DNA from: Lonicera japonica | Taxonomy: Eukaryota > Streptophyta > Magnoliopsida > Dipsacales > Caprifoliaceae | Length of the DNA: 64,000 nt | Reading direction: 5' to 3' | NCBI GenBank assembly: GCA_021464415.1 | Contig: CM038470.1 | Span: 9,188,394-9,252,393, forward strand | In this document: one piece after another, positions 1 through 12,322 of the stretch | Layout: each line of letters starts with the position of its first letter | Numbering within the stretch: the stretch's first letter is position 1 | Translations under genes and position numbers: made by a program | Notes under the pieces: model-generated | Database searches by the model: none | Seen by the model: the letters and a program-made list of their open reading frames with translations, nothing else | What the model was told of the DNA's origin: nothing

Positions 1-1256
1 TCAATACTTTATAGAAATGATATTTAACAAAAATTTTAATTGACATAGATATAGTCACAATAGTAATAAATATGTAAGTTTAATCCATATCCATATCTCC
101 TGTGCCACAAAATAGACAGAAGAATTAAAAGATGGATGCTATAATTATAAAAAAGAATAGAAAAAAAGGAAAGAATATTGATAACATATACAAAAGTAAT
201 TTTTGATACAATAATATAATAGACATAGCCAAATAACTTTGATATTACAAATAGAATCTACTAACAAATTTAGGATTTGGTATTGTAATATACAACAAAA
301 TCGACTAAAACTATATTTCACTTGTCAGGTATTCAAAAATATACATACTATAGATGTTTTTCATATTCTTTAAGGAACAAGTGGTTTTTTTTTCTTGAAA
401 TCTCGGTCTCCACATTAAAATTTGTCTTATATATGCATCGTATGCAAAATACAATTAAACTCTATAAAAAGACAAGGAACAAGTGATTTTTTTTTCTTTG
501 GGTCCCTGTATCAATTTTGCCTTATGCATCTAAAGTATGCAAAATTAAACTCTAAAAACAAACAAAATTTAAACTCTCACAAAAATTAGAGGGTAACTTT
601 ATTTATTAAAGTTGATGGTTTTGTAAATCTAGTTAAAAAAATAAAATAATAAGTATTGAGGAAGGAGAAAATATTACGTACGTACAATTGTATATTAATT
701 AGGTTGTGGTACGGAGTCCACACTACATAAGTTTATCTCATGCGTTTCATATTGATTTTGTTTCCCTACATGTATATTATGGTACTATGTAGATTTTCAC
801 AATTAGCTCTGATGTAGCGTACCAAATTAAATAGGACTTCAAATTGTGCATTAATGTGAAAAAATTAGAGAGAAAAATCGAAGTTGGTCTCCATGAGTGC
901 CAAAAAATTGAGATTACTCACTAGGAAAAGTTTGGATAGTCAAAAATAGAAAGAGAGAAATAAACCACAATTAAACCACCAGGAGAGAGAATTTTTTTGG
1001 GTTAGGATGGTTGCTCCGGTTATCTTTTATGTGTGTGTGCTTTTCTTATATAATATTCAAAACGACTTATACAAAAAACTTACAATGGAGTTACTAGAGA
1101 GTGCCACTGTGGTTGCTGTTTTCTAGAAATTTGTACTAATGAATAGATGCATCTCTAAAGAGTTTTTCCCTTTCTTATTTATAAGTATAGGATTAGAATT
1201 TACATTAGGGTTTTGGACAATAGGACAATTACTAAAAGGGGTATGCTTGGCAATTC
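1..1256. other. AT-rich intergenic DNA with a short tandem duplication
   Basis: No gene is seen. Two units of about 100 bp at roughly 373-472 and 474-570 share the order 'aaggaacaagtg', a T-run, 'tatgcatc', 'gtatgcaaaa' and 'ttaaactcta', so they look like an old direct duplication. No open frame or RNA signature stands out. Confidence 0.5.
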
Positions 1257-1264
1257 TCCTTCAC

Positions 1265-1774
1265 TAGACCTATCAATGGGTCGGGTTGTAACGAATTCGT
1301 GTAAATTTTGTCATCACTCGAACACGACCCGATAAGCTATCGAGTGAGTTTTATGTATTCGTAAACGATTCGTTTTGTTATCGTGTAACACGACAAGACC
1401 CGATAGTATCCGTTAAGGAGATAATTTTTAAAAAAAAAAAAAAAATTATATATATTTTTTTCAATTGAATAAAATGAGCAAATAACTTAAATTATTAAAA
1501 AATAGAGATAAACATCCACACCTACTAAAATAAGTACAAATTATTTGTTCATTTAATAAACATTAATTTTATTTTTAAAAAGTAATTAATAATTAACGGG
1601 TCTAACGGGTGGCCCGAATTTGTTAAGGGTAAACCCGTAAATGACCCGTTATCATTTCATGTTAAACGGGTTAACTCGATAACAACCCGAATTCATGAAG
1701 GTCCACCCATTAACTTATAATTTTGTGTCAATTCGTATCGTGTTATCATGTAACGTATGATTCTGCCAAGTCTA
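1265..1774. mobile_element. Non-autonomous hAT-type DNA transposon (510 bp)
   Basis: A perfect 8-bp direct repeat, TCCTTCAC, lies at 1257-1264 and again at 1775-1782. Between the copies the sequence begins TAGACCTATCAATGGG and ends TGCCAAGTCTA, which are imperfect terminal inverted repeats. The interior is rich in 'gggtcgggtt', 'aacgggt' and 'acccgt' motifs in both orientations. An 8-bp target duplication is the hallmark of hAT insertions. There is no transposase frame, so mobility would need an autonomous relative. The superfamily call is inferred; the ends and duplication are read directly. Confidence 0.75.
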
Positions 1775-1782
1775 TCCTTCAC

Positions 1783-3850
1783 TTTATAGTCATCTTAGAT
1801 CCTTTTATGTGTAGAATTTAGTATTATTTTTCCGGTACGTCACCCTCCACTCAACTTCTTTATCAACTTATCTTTATCTTTATTGTCTGACCTACTATTT
1901 CAACACAACTTCCATTATGTACATCTATCTTTTGGTCCGACCTACCAAAACGGACCAATTGCCTTATTGAGTCGGCCGTCTCAGAATCTCACTCATTTCC
2001 TTTTCCGACCCTCTAACACTCTAGCTGCTTAGGCCTGCTCGGGACTTATGTGATTAGGTCGGCTATTCTGATTTTGATTTACTTGACCGCCTATTTATTT
2101 TAGCCTCCCGGCCACATTCTTGTAAGACTAAGAATCCAAGGTATTATCAATCGTGGTTGATTAGAGATCAAAGATTAGTAATTTTCTCCATGCCACCATG
2201 CACAGTTTAATTTAAGATTAGCAAATTTCACTTTGATAATGGCGGTCTATTAATGCTTAAGCACTCGTACAATACGATAAAAGTTGACGGCAAAATAAAA
2301 TAAAATATACTTACAAACCTCCACTAATCATGATTAATAGTGGCTTCCAACACTTGCATTAATTAAATAAATGAAATCCTAATAGAGGGGTGGATGGAAG
2401 GTACCAAGAAATAATAGTAAAGAGAAAGAGAAGAATAGAGGGAGATTAATTGAGACACATGCCCCTACATGTGGGTTTTGTTTGGAGACAAAGTAAAAGA
2501 AAGCTTAAGAGCGTGCAAACAATTCACATGCCTTCACACTACTCCCCCTTACAGCTCATCCCACCACCACCCCCACCCCCACCCCCACCCCTAGAAAATA
2601 AAAAGAAATACCAAAATAAAAATATTTCCAAAACTCCAATTATTCCCCTCTATCTTCCTGTTAACACATTTCAATGTACAGACTCTACAGATTCATTCTT
2701 CATGTCTTAAAGTACTGCCCAAAAGATTATATACACATGCCATGATCCTTTTGGCCAGGCGATTATTTTTAGTTTAATATTGGCCTCCCATTAAAACACA
2801 AACCTACAGTGTTACATAAGAAGAGGGGATATATATATGCTACTTATATTTATAGTTGGTAAGACTTAAATCTAGAATTTTTAACCATCCGGACAAACCC
2901 ACATTATTACACAACTAACGGAAGGGAATTAGGGGTAGGTGAATATAAAATCTGAAATCTCTAGGTTCGAGTAGGGTCCTTGACAATTCGGAAAAACCTA
3001 CCTGCTTAAACATTGTATCTCCCTTAAATTTTTGATTAATTATATTTTTTTGCAATGTTTTCAAAGAATTGCAGTGATTTCTCCTGTGTTCATTGTTTTC
3101 TGGTTTGTGTTTCAATTAACTGAATTTTGACAACTATAGTGTGGAGGGAGACCAATCTCCAATGTAAAGAAACTTGTTATATTTATCTATATATATATAT
3201 ATATATATATTTATGTATGCATATACTAAATTTCTTATACAATGCAATACAACTATATGTCTCTAGACTCCCCAAGTTGTTCAATTCTAAACAAAAAAAG
3301 GTACCCTATATATATATATTAAGAAGTTTGATCTGCCTTGAATAATAATCTGAAAATACATTTGACAAATTAATATCTCGATCAGCCAATATGTAATTAA
3401 TGTTCGCTCGCAAGTGGTAATATCAACCGGAATTGTAGATATATATAGGATGTACGTAGGTGATCGAGAGAATGTTCTTGTATGTAGATGGAGAGGAAAA
3501 TATATATATGTAATGACTTTGAATATTGTATTTAATTTATTGTAGCATAAACAAGTGTACGTTTATATATCAATATATATGAGAAGAGAAAGGAAGGGAA
3601 GGGGAAAGGAGGGGTCACAAAGGCACGTGGTGTCTGATTCCACGTACAGAGTGTTAAGTTAATTAAAAAATGAGTGCTACTTTCCAGTAATACCGTTGAG
3701 ACTCAACCTTCTTCCCAGCTGTTGATAGCTGTTCCTATCTTCCCCCATGTGACTACCCCACCACCTATCTCACATACATTATTATTATACACCCACATAT
3801 ATATATATACACACACACACTAGTATTCTTAATACATATGTAATATTATA
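1783..3850. other. Intergenic DNA without a recognised gene
   Basis: No coding exon is supported. It contains a C-rich low-complexity tract (about 2561-2590, CCCCCA-like), a TA microsatellite (about 3187-3210) and other TATA runs. The stretch at about 1810-2110 contains several 'tcggcc', 'ggtccgac' and 'cctactat' words and may be an old retrotransposon remnant, but I cannot place it. Confidence 0.4.
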
Positions 3851-3854
3851 TTAA

Positions 3855-3975
3855 ACCATCAACAAGTGGTGCAGTGGTAATGCATTGAAATCAGCGTTAG
3901 ATTCGACTGGGAATGCATCTGGAGGCTAGTGGCTGGCCACTGTTCTTCAAAAAGGGATAGTCGAGGTAAAAAAAC
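3855..3975 (+). mobile_element. tRNA-derived SINE-like unit
   Basis: A Pol III A-box-like sequence, AGTGGTGCAGTGGTAATG (3865-3882), is followed about 15 bp later by a B-box-like GTTAGATTCGACTGG (3895-3909). The spacing and motifs fit the tRNA-related head of a SINE. A clean cloverleaf is not evident, so it is not called as a tRNA gene. The 3' end is uncertain. Confidence 0.4.
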
Positions 3976-5084
3976 TAATATTATATTATATTTAGTATTT
4001 CTTGATATTATGCAAATTTATACATACTGTTAAGTTATGTGATAGAGATGGGTTGAGTAGTTGAGGTTTGTATGCCCTTTGAAAGAGACTATTTAAGGTA
4101 GTGTTTGATTTTCTGAAAATAATGAAGGATAATTTTGTAATTCTAATTACACATCAAAATATAGTTACAAAGTCTTAGTTGCACTTGATAAAATGATAAT
4201 ACAATATATATATATATACATAGTAGCGGAATTGTAGGTACTTTCTACCATAAGTTATGGTGGATAACTTTCTAATTTTGCATATTTTTGTTGTATTTAA
4301 GGGTGATGATTCGTTAAATATTGTTATATTAACTATATATACAATGATTAATAGGATAAACACACGATTTTCTGGCTAATTTTTGTAAATAATGGTATGG
4401 TATAACTTATTATTATATGTATGCATACATCATATTGAATATTTTATATTATTTAAAAAATAAAAATAAATAGTTCCGGTTTAATTTGAAAAAAATCTCA
4501 AATTGAACGGTTGATATTTTTCACATGTTGTAAATATAATTAAAATATTAAATCACTAGCTTGAAACCTAAAAATGTCTTAATTTATAGAAGTATCAACC
4601 ATAACCTATAATAGAAAATACTTACCACTCCACTACTCTATATATATATATATATACTGATGTTCATATTTTCACTTATAGGTGCTGTTGTTGACAAAAC
4701 AATAAGTATAGATTTACTAGTACCAAATTAAAAATTGTACTTCTTTTGACATCTCAAATTGATATGCTAAAGTTAGCAATTAAAAGGTAAATACATAACT
4801 TATTATTTAAGCAATATATATAACTTATTCTTAATCATTGATTTTACGTCAAAAACAACGAACACTTTAAAAGTATAAAAATTAAATACAACATCTTAAT
4901 TTGCAACATACAAGTAATGCTTGGCACCAAAGAGCTTCTAAAAATGTTTAACTGATAAGATTTATTAGATACATATATATATAAAATTTTAAGCGCCGAC
5001 CGTACCTGTATATATATATATATATCATATAACGCCTCTCTCTCTCTATTTTTCTCAAATGCCAACAAAAGTTTACTGTTGCAT
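3976..5084. other. Intergenic AT-rich DNA
   Basis: No gene or clear element is seen. Several TA microsatellites occur (about 4203-4219, 4638-4657, 5009-5025). Short open frames here are low-complexity and lack gene context. Confidence 0.5.
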
Positions 5085-6079
5085 CACAAGTTTATTGACA
5101 GCGGGTAAATACATTTAAGTATATAAAAGTACGAATAACATGAACTGTTTTTCTCTTTTTTTGTGAAAACAAATATACCCTTTGATTATATACAAAAGAA
5201 TTTAAGATTTACATTAAATGAATAGTATAATTTTATATATTTTTATATTATTATTAGTATTCCAAATAAATTCAAACTCTACTCTATTTGGCTAAAATAA
5301 TTGAATAAAAATTTAAAACTAGATTTACATTAAATAAAATAGTATTATATTTTATATTAGTACGTATTAGTATGCCAAATAAATTTAAACTCTACTCTAT
5401 TTGGATAAAAAAAATTGAACAAGTTAAAATTTGTGTTAAATTAAATATTATGTATAAGACTTCTATATAACTTCAACAATAACAATATATAAAAAAGTAC
5501 AAATAACTCAAGTATTTTTTCCTTTTTCTGTGAAGACAAATATGCCTTTGATTTTATACAAAAGATTTTAAGATTTAGATTAAATAAAATTGTATAATAC
5601 CATATATTTTTATATTAGTATTAGTATTCTAAATAAATTCAAACTCTACTCTATTTTGCTAAAATAATTAAACAAAAAATTTAAGCTAGATTTACATTAA
5701 ATATAATAGTATAATACTATAAGTGTATAACTCTATGTATTTTTATCTTAGTATTAGTATTACAGATAAATTTAAATTCTACTGTATTTGGCTAAAATAA
5801 TTAAACAAATTATAATTTGTATTAAATTATATGTTCTATATAAGATTTCTGTATAATATGATAACAAACTTCCCAAACTTAGATCGTATTAAAATTAGAA
5901 GGCTTTTAGATCGGTAAAAAAAATTCAAATGACTTTTACTCTAACTATGTTTTGTTTATTTGTTATTATTTTTATTTTATACTAATTATTTATTCTTAGT
6001 TATATATATTTTTATTAATGAATTTAATAACATTTGTCAAGCACTAAAATTACGTATAACGCACGTGCATAAAACCTAG
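5085..6079 (+). mobile_element. Helitron-like non-autonomous repeat with tandemly repeated interior
   Basis: Two tandem copies of a unit of about 370 bp lie at roughly 5116-5494 and 5515-5870. Each holds two sub-units with 'aaattcaaactctactctatttggctaaaat' words (shortened here in sense: a 30-bp conserved core around 5268-5297). The 3' end reads GCACGTGCATAAAACCTAGT: a GCACGTGC palindrome followed about 10 bp later by CTAG next to a T, which fits the CTRR-T terminus of plant Helitrons. A TCTATA sequence at 5462 could be a nested 5' end. An inverted relative lies at 10905-11282. No Rep/helicase is present. The left boundary is uncertain. Confidence 0.45.
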
Positions 6080-6346
6080 TGTAGATAAACAAACAAAGAG
6101 TGACAAAATACAACTAGTTAACTCGTAGACAAAGGTAACAAAATTTAATGGGTTATGAGATATGTTTCACTTGCAGATAATTCTTGACTTTGACAAATTC
6201 TGTCATCAGTTATTCAGTTTGTATATTTAGTATCCTACTAACTCTTTTTTATTTTTTTTATTACGTCACTCATTAATTTTTTTTAATAGAATAAGCGTTC
6301 TATTAATTTTGTGCGCACTTCTAACTCGTGAGGCAATTATATATAG

Positions 6347-6733
6347 GATGGTATTATTTACCCCCTCATATCTATTACAAATATTTTTCAAGATAAATTC
6401 ATAATCACTAACACCCTCTTAAGACTTGCTTAATAAGAGGTGAGTACAGATGTACACACTCATTCTGCTTAGATCGAGAGAGTTTGTTTGTAATAACTCA
6501 CTTAACATCAGGTAATAAATTATTTGAGTGTTTTTCATATGAAGCCCTCATAATGAGAGGTGAGTGCATTTACATAAATTTGACTTACATGACGAGAGTG
6601 TGTTGCTAAACACTCACCTAACATGAAACAATGGAGGGATTGTTTGTGACAAATAAGGTGGTGTTAAAATATATTTTTAGTTAAATTTTGGAGGGTGTCT
6701 TTGTGACAAATTTAGGGGTGTAAATAACACCTC
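6347..6733. mobile_element. Small terminal-inverted-repeat element near the bZIP promoter
   Basis: The left end, GGTATTATTTACCCCCTC, pairs with the right end, whose reverse complement reads AGGTGTTATTTACACCCCT. Inner matches include 'gtttgtgacaaat' on the right and 'ctattacaaatat' on the left. The interior carries several 'gaggtgagt' and 'actcacctaacat' words. It resembles the larger element at 50083-51357 in terminal sequence. The flanks are TATA-rich, so a target duplication cannot be trusted. The element ends about 180 bp upstream of the bZIP TATA box. Confidence 0.5.
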
Positions 6734-6914
6734 TATATATATATACAAGGAATCTCTATTGAGTTATACAACATTTTACAATAATATTATATTCTGATAA
6801 AATTATAATTATTTTGGCAATAAATAAAATTTTTGCGGTGTATACATATGGAGGGAGAGAGAGAGCGTGTGTAAGATGCTGATGATGTGGCCATCTTCCA
6901 ATCTAACAGTTCAC

Positions 6915-6923
6915 TATATATAA
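6915..6923 (+). promoter_or_regulatory. Probable TATA box of the bZIP gene
   Basis: TATATATAA lies 95 bp before the bZIP ATG, which would place transcription start near 6945-6955 and give a 5' leader of about 65-75 nt. This is motif-based only; other TATA runs exist at 6733-6746. Confidence 0.45.
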
Positions 6924-7017
6924 CACCCCCTTATTCTCCATCTTTCTAGTTTGGCTTTCCTTATCTTATTCCCTCCACATTCTATTACTATCCCACCAAA
7001 ATTCTCATCATCCACAA

Positions 7018-9520
7018 ATGGCACAATTACCTCCCAAAGTCCCAAACATGCCACCACCAACCAACTGGCCAGACATATCCCACCACCAAAGAATCCCTTC
7101 CATGGACACCTTAACCCCACCACCAAACACCACCACTCAGACCCCCTCTTGGGTAGACGAATTCCTCGATTTCTCCTCCACCAAACGAGGGTCCCACCGG
7201 AGATCTGCCAGTGACTCCATCGCGTTCCTCGAGGTTCCGGGCGGGTCCAGGTCAGCCATGGAGTTTGACCGGTTTGACGAGGAGCAGTTTATGTCAATGT
7301 TCATTGTGGATGATGGAGCAGTGGGGCCCGGGGGGTCAACGCCATCGTCGCCGTCAGATCATAATAGCATGAGTGATCAGGATAATAGGCAAGTGGGGGA
7401 ATGTGATCAGTTGTTAATGCAGCAGCAGTTGAAGAGTGAAGGTGGTGGTGAGGTGCAAAGCTCGTGCGGGTCTGATGGACAACTTACTCCCAATTCATCT
7501 GATGATAAGATCTTTGATCCCAAAAGGATTAAGAGGTAATCATCATCGTAATCATTCATTTGCATGTAAACATATAAACATACAAATGTATATTTTGAAT
7601 TTTACACCTGTTGCAACAAAAAATTCCACTCTCAACTATTTTTTTTTTTTTTGACAATTAAGTAATTATATAATTCTTTTTCTTTTCTTTTTTTTGCCAA
7701 TCCAATTTTGCATGTATTGAAAGAATTCCAGTGTGTTGCTAAATACCATCTTTTTGGATTATAGAAAAATCAACAAAACTCTTTTTCGATTTTGCATAAA
7801 TAAGAGGTTCTTAATTGTAAGAACTTTTAATTATGTGCAGCTAGCCAAGGCACAATGACTCCAAGAAAACCCTTTTTAGTGACAAGTTAATTGGAACTAT
7901 TGTAACACATGCAAAGATGAAGGAATCTTTTTGCCCAAAAACTATTTAATGGTGCATGTTTAATTTTGTTTACACAAATGTAAAATTCAAGGGATGCTAC
8001 ATATATATATATATATATGTACTTTGCTTAAAAAATATAAGGGTGGACAAATTATTGGAATTATATATAGTCCTACTGAGATTAATTTGTTTTTTTTTTG
8101 ATTCATTGGAATGATGATGAGATCGAGGAGAAACGAAGGGTATAAGAATATCTAATCACTGCTAAAACGCAGAGTTTAATCATATATATGGTAATGTGGG
8201 AGACTCAACTCATGCCAACTAAATTAACTAATTAATCTCTTATCCCTCGAACAAGCTAAGTCAACTTAATTGCTCCGACATGTCAAAAGATTGTGTAATA
8301 ATTGGTGAAGATTCGGCAGCTGTCTTTGCATTAAATTAAATGTGAATTGAGTTAATTATTGTTAATTAATTACTTTGTTATTGGTTGTATATATATATAT
8401 ATATATATATATAGAATACTGGCCAACAGACAATCGGCACAAAGATCACGGGTGAGGAAATTACAGTACATATCGGAGCTTGAACGGAGTGTTAACTCAT
8501 TACAGGTAAATTGTTTATGCTATGTAATTAATATTTATTATTGTCATTACCTTAAATTAAAGTGCTTTTTTCATAATGATCATTAATTCTTAACTGCATG
8601 ATTAATTTAACAAGAAACTCTCCTGCTACACGCAGACCGAGGTTTCAGTGTTGTCACCACGTGTCGCATTCCTGGACCACCAGCGTTTAGTTCTAAACGT
8701 GGATAATAGTGTTCTTAAGCAAAGGATAGCTGCACTCGCCCAAGATAAACTTTTCAAAGATGGTTAGTCCGGTCCCTTTTTCCAAATTAACTTATTTTCA
8801 TTTTTGGAATTAATCGGCCATGAATAATTTTGTTTGTACAAAAAATAAATATTACTAATTGCTTTAAAATTCGGACTCGAAATTTCCATTATTATGAACA
8901 CGCCCTCATCTACTAAACCAAACTTCATCACTTAAATTAAAAATGTATTATCAATGTATTTATTATCAAAAATTATTATTATGACAAATATTAACAGTCC
9001 GTTTGATAACAAGATTAAAAAATAATAGAAAAAATAATTGATTTATTTGAAAATGCTCTGCTCATCATCAATGAGAACATTTCTAGTTTCTTTTAACTTA
9101 ATCGTTTGAGCATTTTCAAGAACTTTTAAAGCTATATGAAAAGGATATTGTTGTCAATCATGCATGTCACATGGCAGGGCCAGCAAGGCAGCTATTAATT
9201 AGTAGGTCATTTTCACAAATAATTAACCAACCTTTAAGTTAATTTTGTTTTTCACCATGCATAGTAATTATATATGAAGTGCAAAATTTTCTTTTTAATT
9301 GGGTTTGAAGGAATATTAGATAAAAGTTTCTCCAAGATTTTTCTAAAATGTAAATTTAGGCATAATTTTTTTTTTGGCAGCTCATCAGGAAGCAATGAAG
9401 AGGGAAATAGAGAGGCTGAGGCAATTGTACTACCAACAAAACCTCAAGAAAATGGACAACAATACTACACCCTCTGATGTCAATTGTTCTACACAGCAAG
9501 AACAAATTATGACCAACTGA
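7018..9520 (+). CDS. bZIP34/61: Group E bZIP transcription factor, bZIP34/bZIP61 type
   Basis: Exons are 7018-7535, 8415-8505, 8636-8762 and 9381-9520, all with GT-AG borders and consistent phase; they give 291 residues. The N-terminus MAQLPPKVPNM, the SWVDEFLDF block (residues 44-52) and RRSASDSIAFLE (61-72) match Arabidopsis bZIP34/bZIP61 as I know them. The basic region has the N-x7-R signature (N177 to R185). Leucines fall in perfect heptads at 195, 202, 209, 216, 223 and 230, with a proline at 211. In the Arabidopsis pair a zipper proline is reported to block homodimers and favour heterodimers with other bZIPs. It should be a nuclear DNA-binding regulator. RRSAS is a plausible phosphorylation or 14-3-3 site (inference). 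The start is chosen by homology and a TATA box 95 bp upstream. Exon 2 follows a TA microsatellite directly. Confidence 0.93.
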
Positions 9521-10904
9521 CATGGCAAATGTAAATTAAGACCACTCTTACCTTTTGAGTGTTTCTTATAATTATCATTCTCCATTTTTTTTATTAAATT
9601 TATTTCTCTTTCAAATAATTTTATTTCTTTGGACAGTGGGTTTGTGTTGGGATGTATGAAAGTAGTGGTTGTCAGGTATTTGTTTGTGGTACCCTTTTTC
9701 TTAGTGTATTTTGTTGTGGTATTATTTATTTCTTGAAGAAAAAAAATGGAAATAAGAAATGGAGTTGTAAATATTAAATTGTGATTGTAAATAGTGCAAA
9801 AAATTTATGAGCTTTGTTTATGATCTAGAATATTTTAACTTGGCCAATAAGTGGTTATTGGTATGGCTTTGAATAAAGAGATCAGAGCTGCTCATGGGTG
9901 AGTGCTTCCACATGCTCATTGCTCAGTGGCAGGAAACAGTTTCCTCCCCCTATTTGGTGACAGCTTTTACCATGTCCCAAACAATTTTTTATCATTTGGC
10001 AGTGCAATTACATCTCTCGTTAATCTTTCAAAGATAATATATTCACATGAGAAATTCAGGGGAGAGTCAGATTCTTATTCAGCAGTTATATCCGATTAAT
10101 TTTTTTGTACATACATTGCACATAGTATTAATATTTAACAAATATTATTAAATTTATTAATAAATATGTATGTATTAAGAATTAAATAATTAGTATGAAA
10201 TAAATAGTAACATATAAATAAAACATAGCATCAAGTGTAAAATTCAATTAATAATTATAAGAAAATCATATAATCGGTCAACTATAAAAAAATGTCGTGA
10301 ATACATAAAAAAAAAATTGTCGCCTTAAATTTTTTTAGTATATAAATGGCCAAGCAAACTCTTAATTGGATATATAAGAGAGTAATAAATTTTTACTAAA
10401 TTTTTAGAGTTGGCAGATAGTTAATTCTATTAAACATATGTCGATTATCATGCACAGTACCAAACAATAATACAATACTCATATAAATAATAGATTATAT
10501 AGCCCGGTGATATTTAACAGGAACGTTTTACCATAACACCAAATAATAATATAACACTCATATAAATCATAAATTATATAACAACGAAAATATAAAAATA
10601 AAAGTAAATAAATTTAACACAAATGTTTTACTGAGCCATAGTTACAATTTATTCATATTTTTTTATTTAAACATTAAACAAAATTATAAACAAAAAAATA
10701 AGTTTTAGAATATATAAATTAATATAAATTTAATTTATTATATTATTAAAAGCAATCAAGCAACATAGAGTTTAATATACATCCTTTTATGGCAAGCTTT
10801 GGAGAGAAATTCTTTTTCACGCTAAAAGTTTTGTAATTTTAATATGATCTATTAAATAACCTCCTTCTTGGAAAGATTGTTATGAAATATAGAAAATTAG
10901 AAGT
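9521..10904. other. bZIP 3' flank and AT-rich intergenic DNA
   Basis: An AATAAA motif at 9872-9877, about 350 nt after the stop, is a candidate polyadenylation signal for the bZIP gene. Beyond it no gene is seen; the DNA is AT-rich. Two loosely similar words ('accaaacaataatacaatactcatataaat' region 10460-10490 and 10540-10570) suggest a short local duplication. Confidence 0.45.
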
Positions 10905-11282
10905 TTTATACAAAACACCTAATTCAATACAAACTCTAAATTATTTAATTATTTTAGTCAGTAAAATAGATCGAGTTTAAATTTATTTGAAATAATAATA
11001 CTAATATAAAAATATACGGGGTTATACACTTATACTATTTTATTTAATGTAAATCAAGTTTAAAATATTTATTTAATTATTTTAACCAAATAAAGTAGAG
11101 TTTTAATTTATTTTTATAATAATATTAGTATAAAAATATATGGAGTTATACTATTTTATTTAATATAAATTTTAAAATTTTTTATTTAAAATTAAGAGAT
11201 ATATTTGTTTTCACGAAAAAAGAAAAAAAAATACTTTAAATTATTTGTATTTTTATATATAGTATTTTACATATAGTATAGA
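10905..11282 (-). mobile_element. Inverted Helitron-like fragment related to the 5.1-6.1 kb repeat
   Basis: Read on the minus strand it begins TCTATACTATATGTAAAATA at 11282, directly after an A, as expected for a Helitron 5' end inserted between A and T. It then runs through a T-rich block, 'cgtgaaaacaaatatatctc' and two sub-units with 'ttatttggttaaaataatt'. These match the order of motifs in the plus-strand repeat at 5116-5870. No CTRR terminus is found, so it is probably 3'-truncated. Together the two copies flank the bZIP gene in opposite orientations. Confidence 0.45.
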
Positions 11283-11908
11283 TTAATTAACTACTGATTT
11301 ATGTTCAAAATTGTGTTCCCGGAGCGAGATTACCTTACTTTTCTAATTTTTCAACCACAAGGGCCCACGTACAGGCACCCTTATCCATAACTCTTAAAAA
11401 ATTTCTTCCCTGGGATGGAAGTTTGTATTTTAGCCCTATATAATCTTATTAGATAGAAATGTGTTTGTAACAGCACACAAACATCTCCCACTAACCATTA
11501 GGCCAACTATAAATTATATCAACTATTTTTTTTTTCAAATTAAACATATATATACACAAGACGCAATTTTACAGACAGTATTCTAATAAATAATAAAAGA
11601 GTAATAATTATAGAGGGACATTAATTGTGCGTAAAAGATTAACATATCTGATAAAACTATTATGTATTAATTAAAATTTGAGGTCTATATTAAATTCATC
11701 CTTATACTAATATAAGAGAAATCAACAAATTATCATATTGGGCTCTTAATGGTTTATATTGGAAAAATGTGTCTATGTGGGAGGGACAAATTATTTGTAA
11801 GCTTTGAAATTGAAGTTAAATTATAGTCTAAAAACTCTCATTTCAATCCCAAAACTCAAAAATTGAAGCTTTCCGACTATACAAAAGTGATTTATGGTCC
11901 GCATGTTG

Positions 11909-12290
11909 TTATCCTACATTACCAAGGGGATGCATAGGGACAGCTTGCTGTTGAGGTCCCTTTGGAAGAGCGCGTTGTTCTTCAGTTTCCCAAAACTTTG
12001 TAATTAGCAGAGCCAGAGTTGAAGTGAGCGCAGTGATGGCAAAGAGAACAGAAAAGCTGTCGAGTCCAACACTATCATGAACGTATTCAGTTTCATCGGA
12101 GGAGGAGCAGTTGTATGAAGAGAGCATCGAACGCTCAAGGTGTAGTAGTGTTCCTGATTCGGACACATTTAAAACAGCTGCTGATATGTCTGGGAGAAAT
12201 GGTGCACCCCTCGCAAATACCTGCACATCATGCACGTATGTGACGGATTCAAGAATTTGCTTTCGGAGGGATGATATATAATATATGCAC

Positions 12291-12322
<32 letters not shown>

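Noticed and set aside
2450..2710. 86-codon open frame with a poly-Pro run
   Set aside because: The proline run comes from a CCCCCA repeat; no domain, no splice context and no similarity that I recognise.
3127..3345. 72-codon frame rich in Tyr and Ile
   Set aside because: It is a translation of a TA microsatellite.
6914..7214. Frames on both strands overlapping the bZIP start
   Set aside because: They overlap the first exon of a well-supported bZIP gene in other frames and have no family match.
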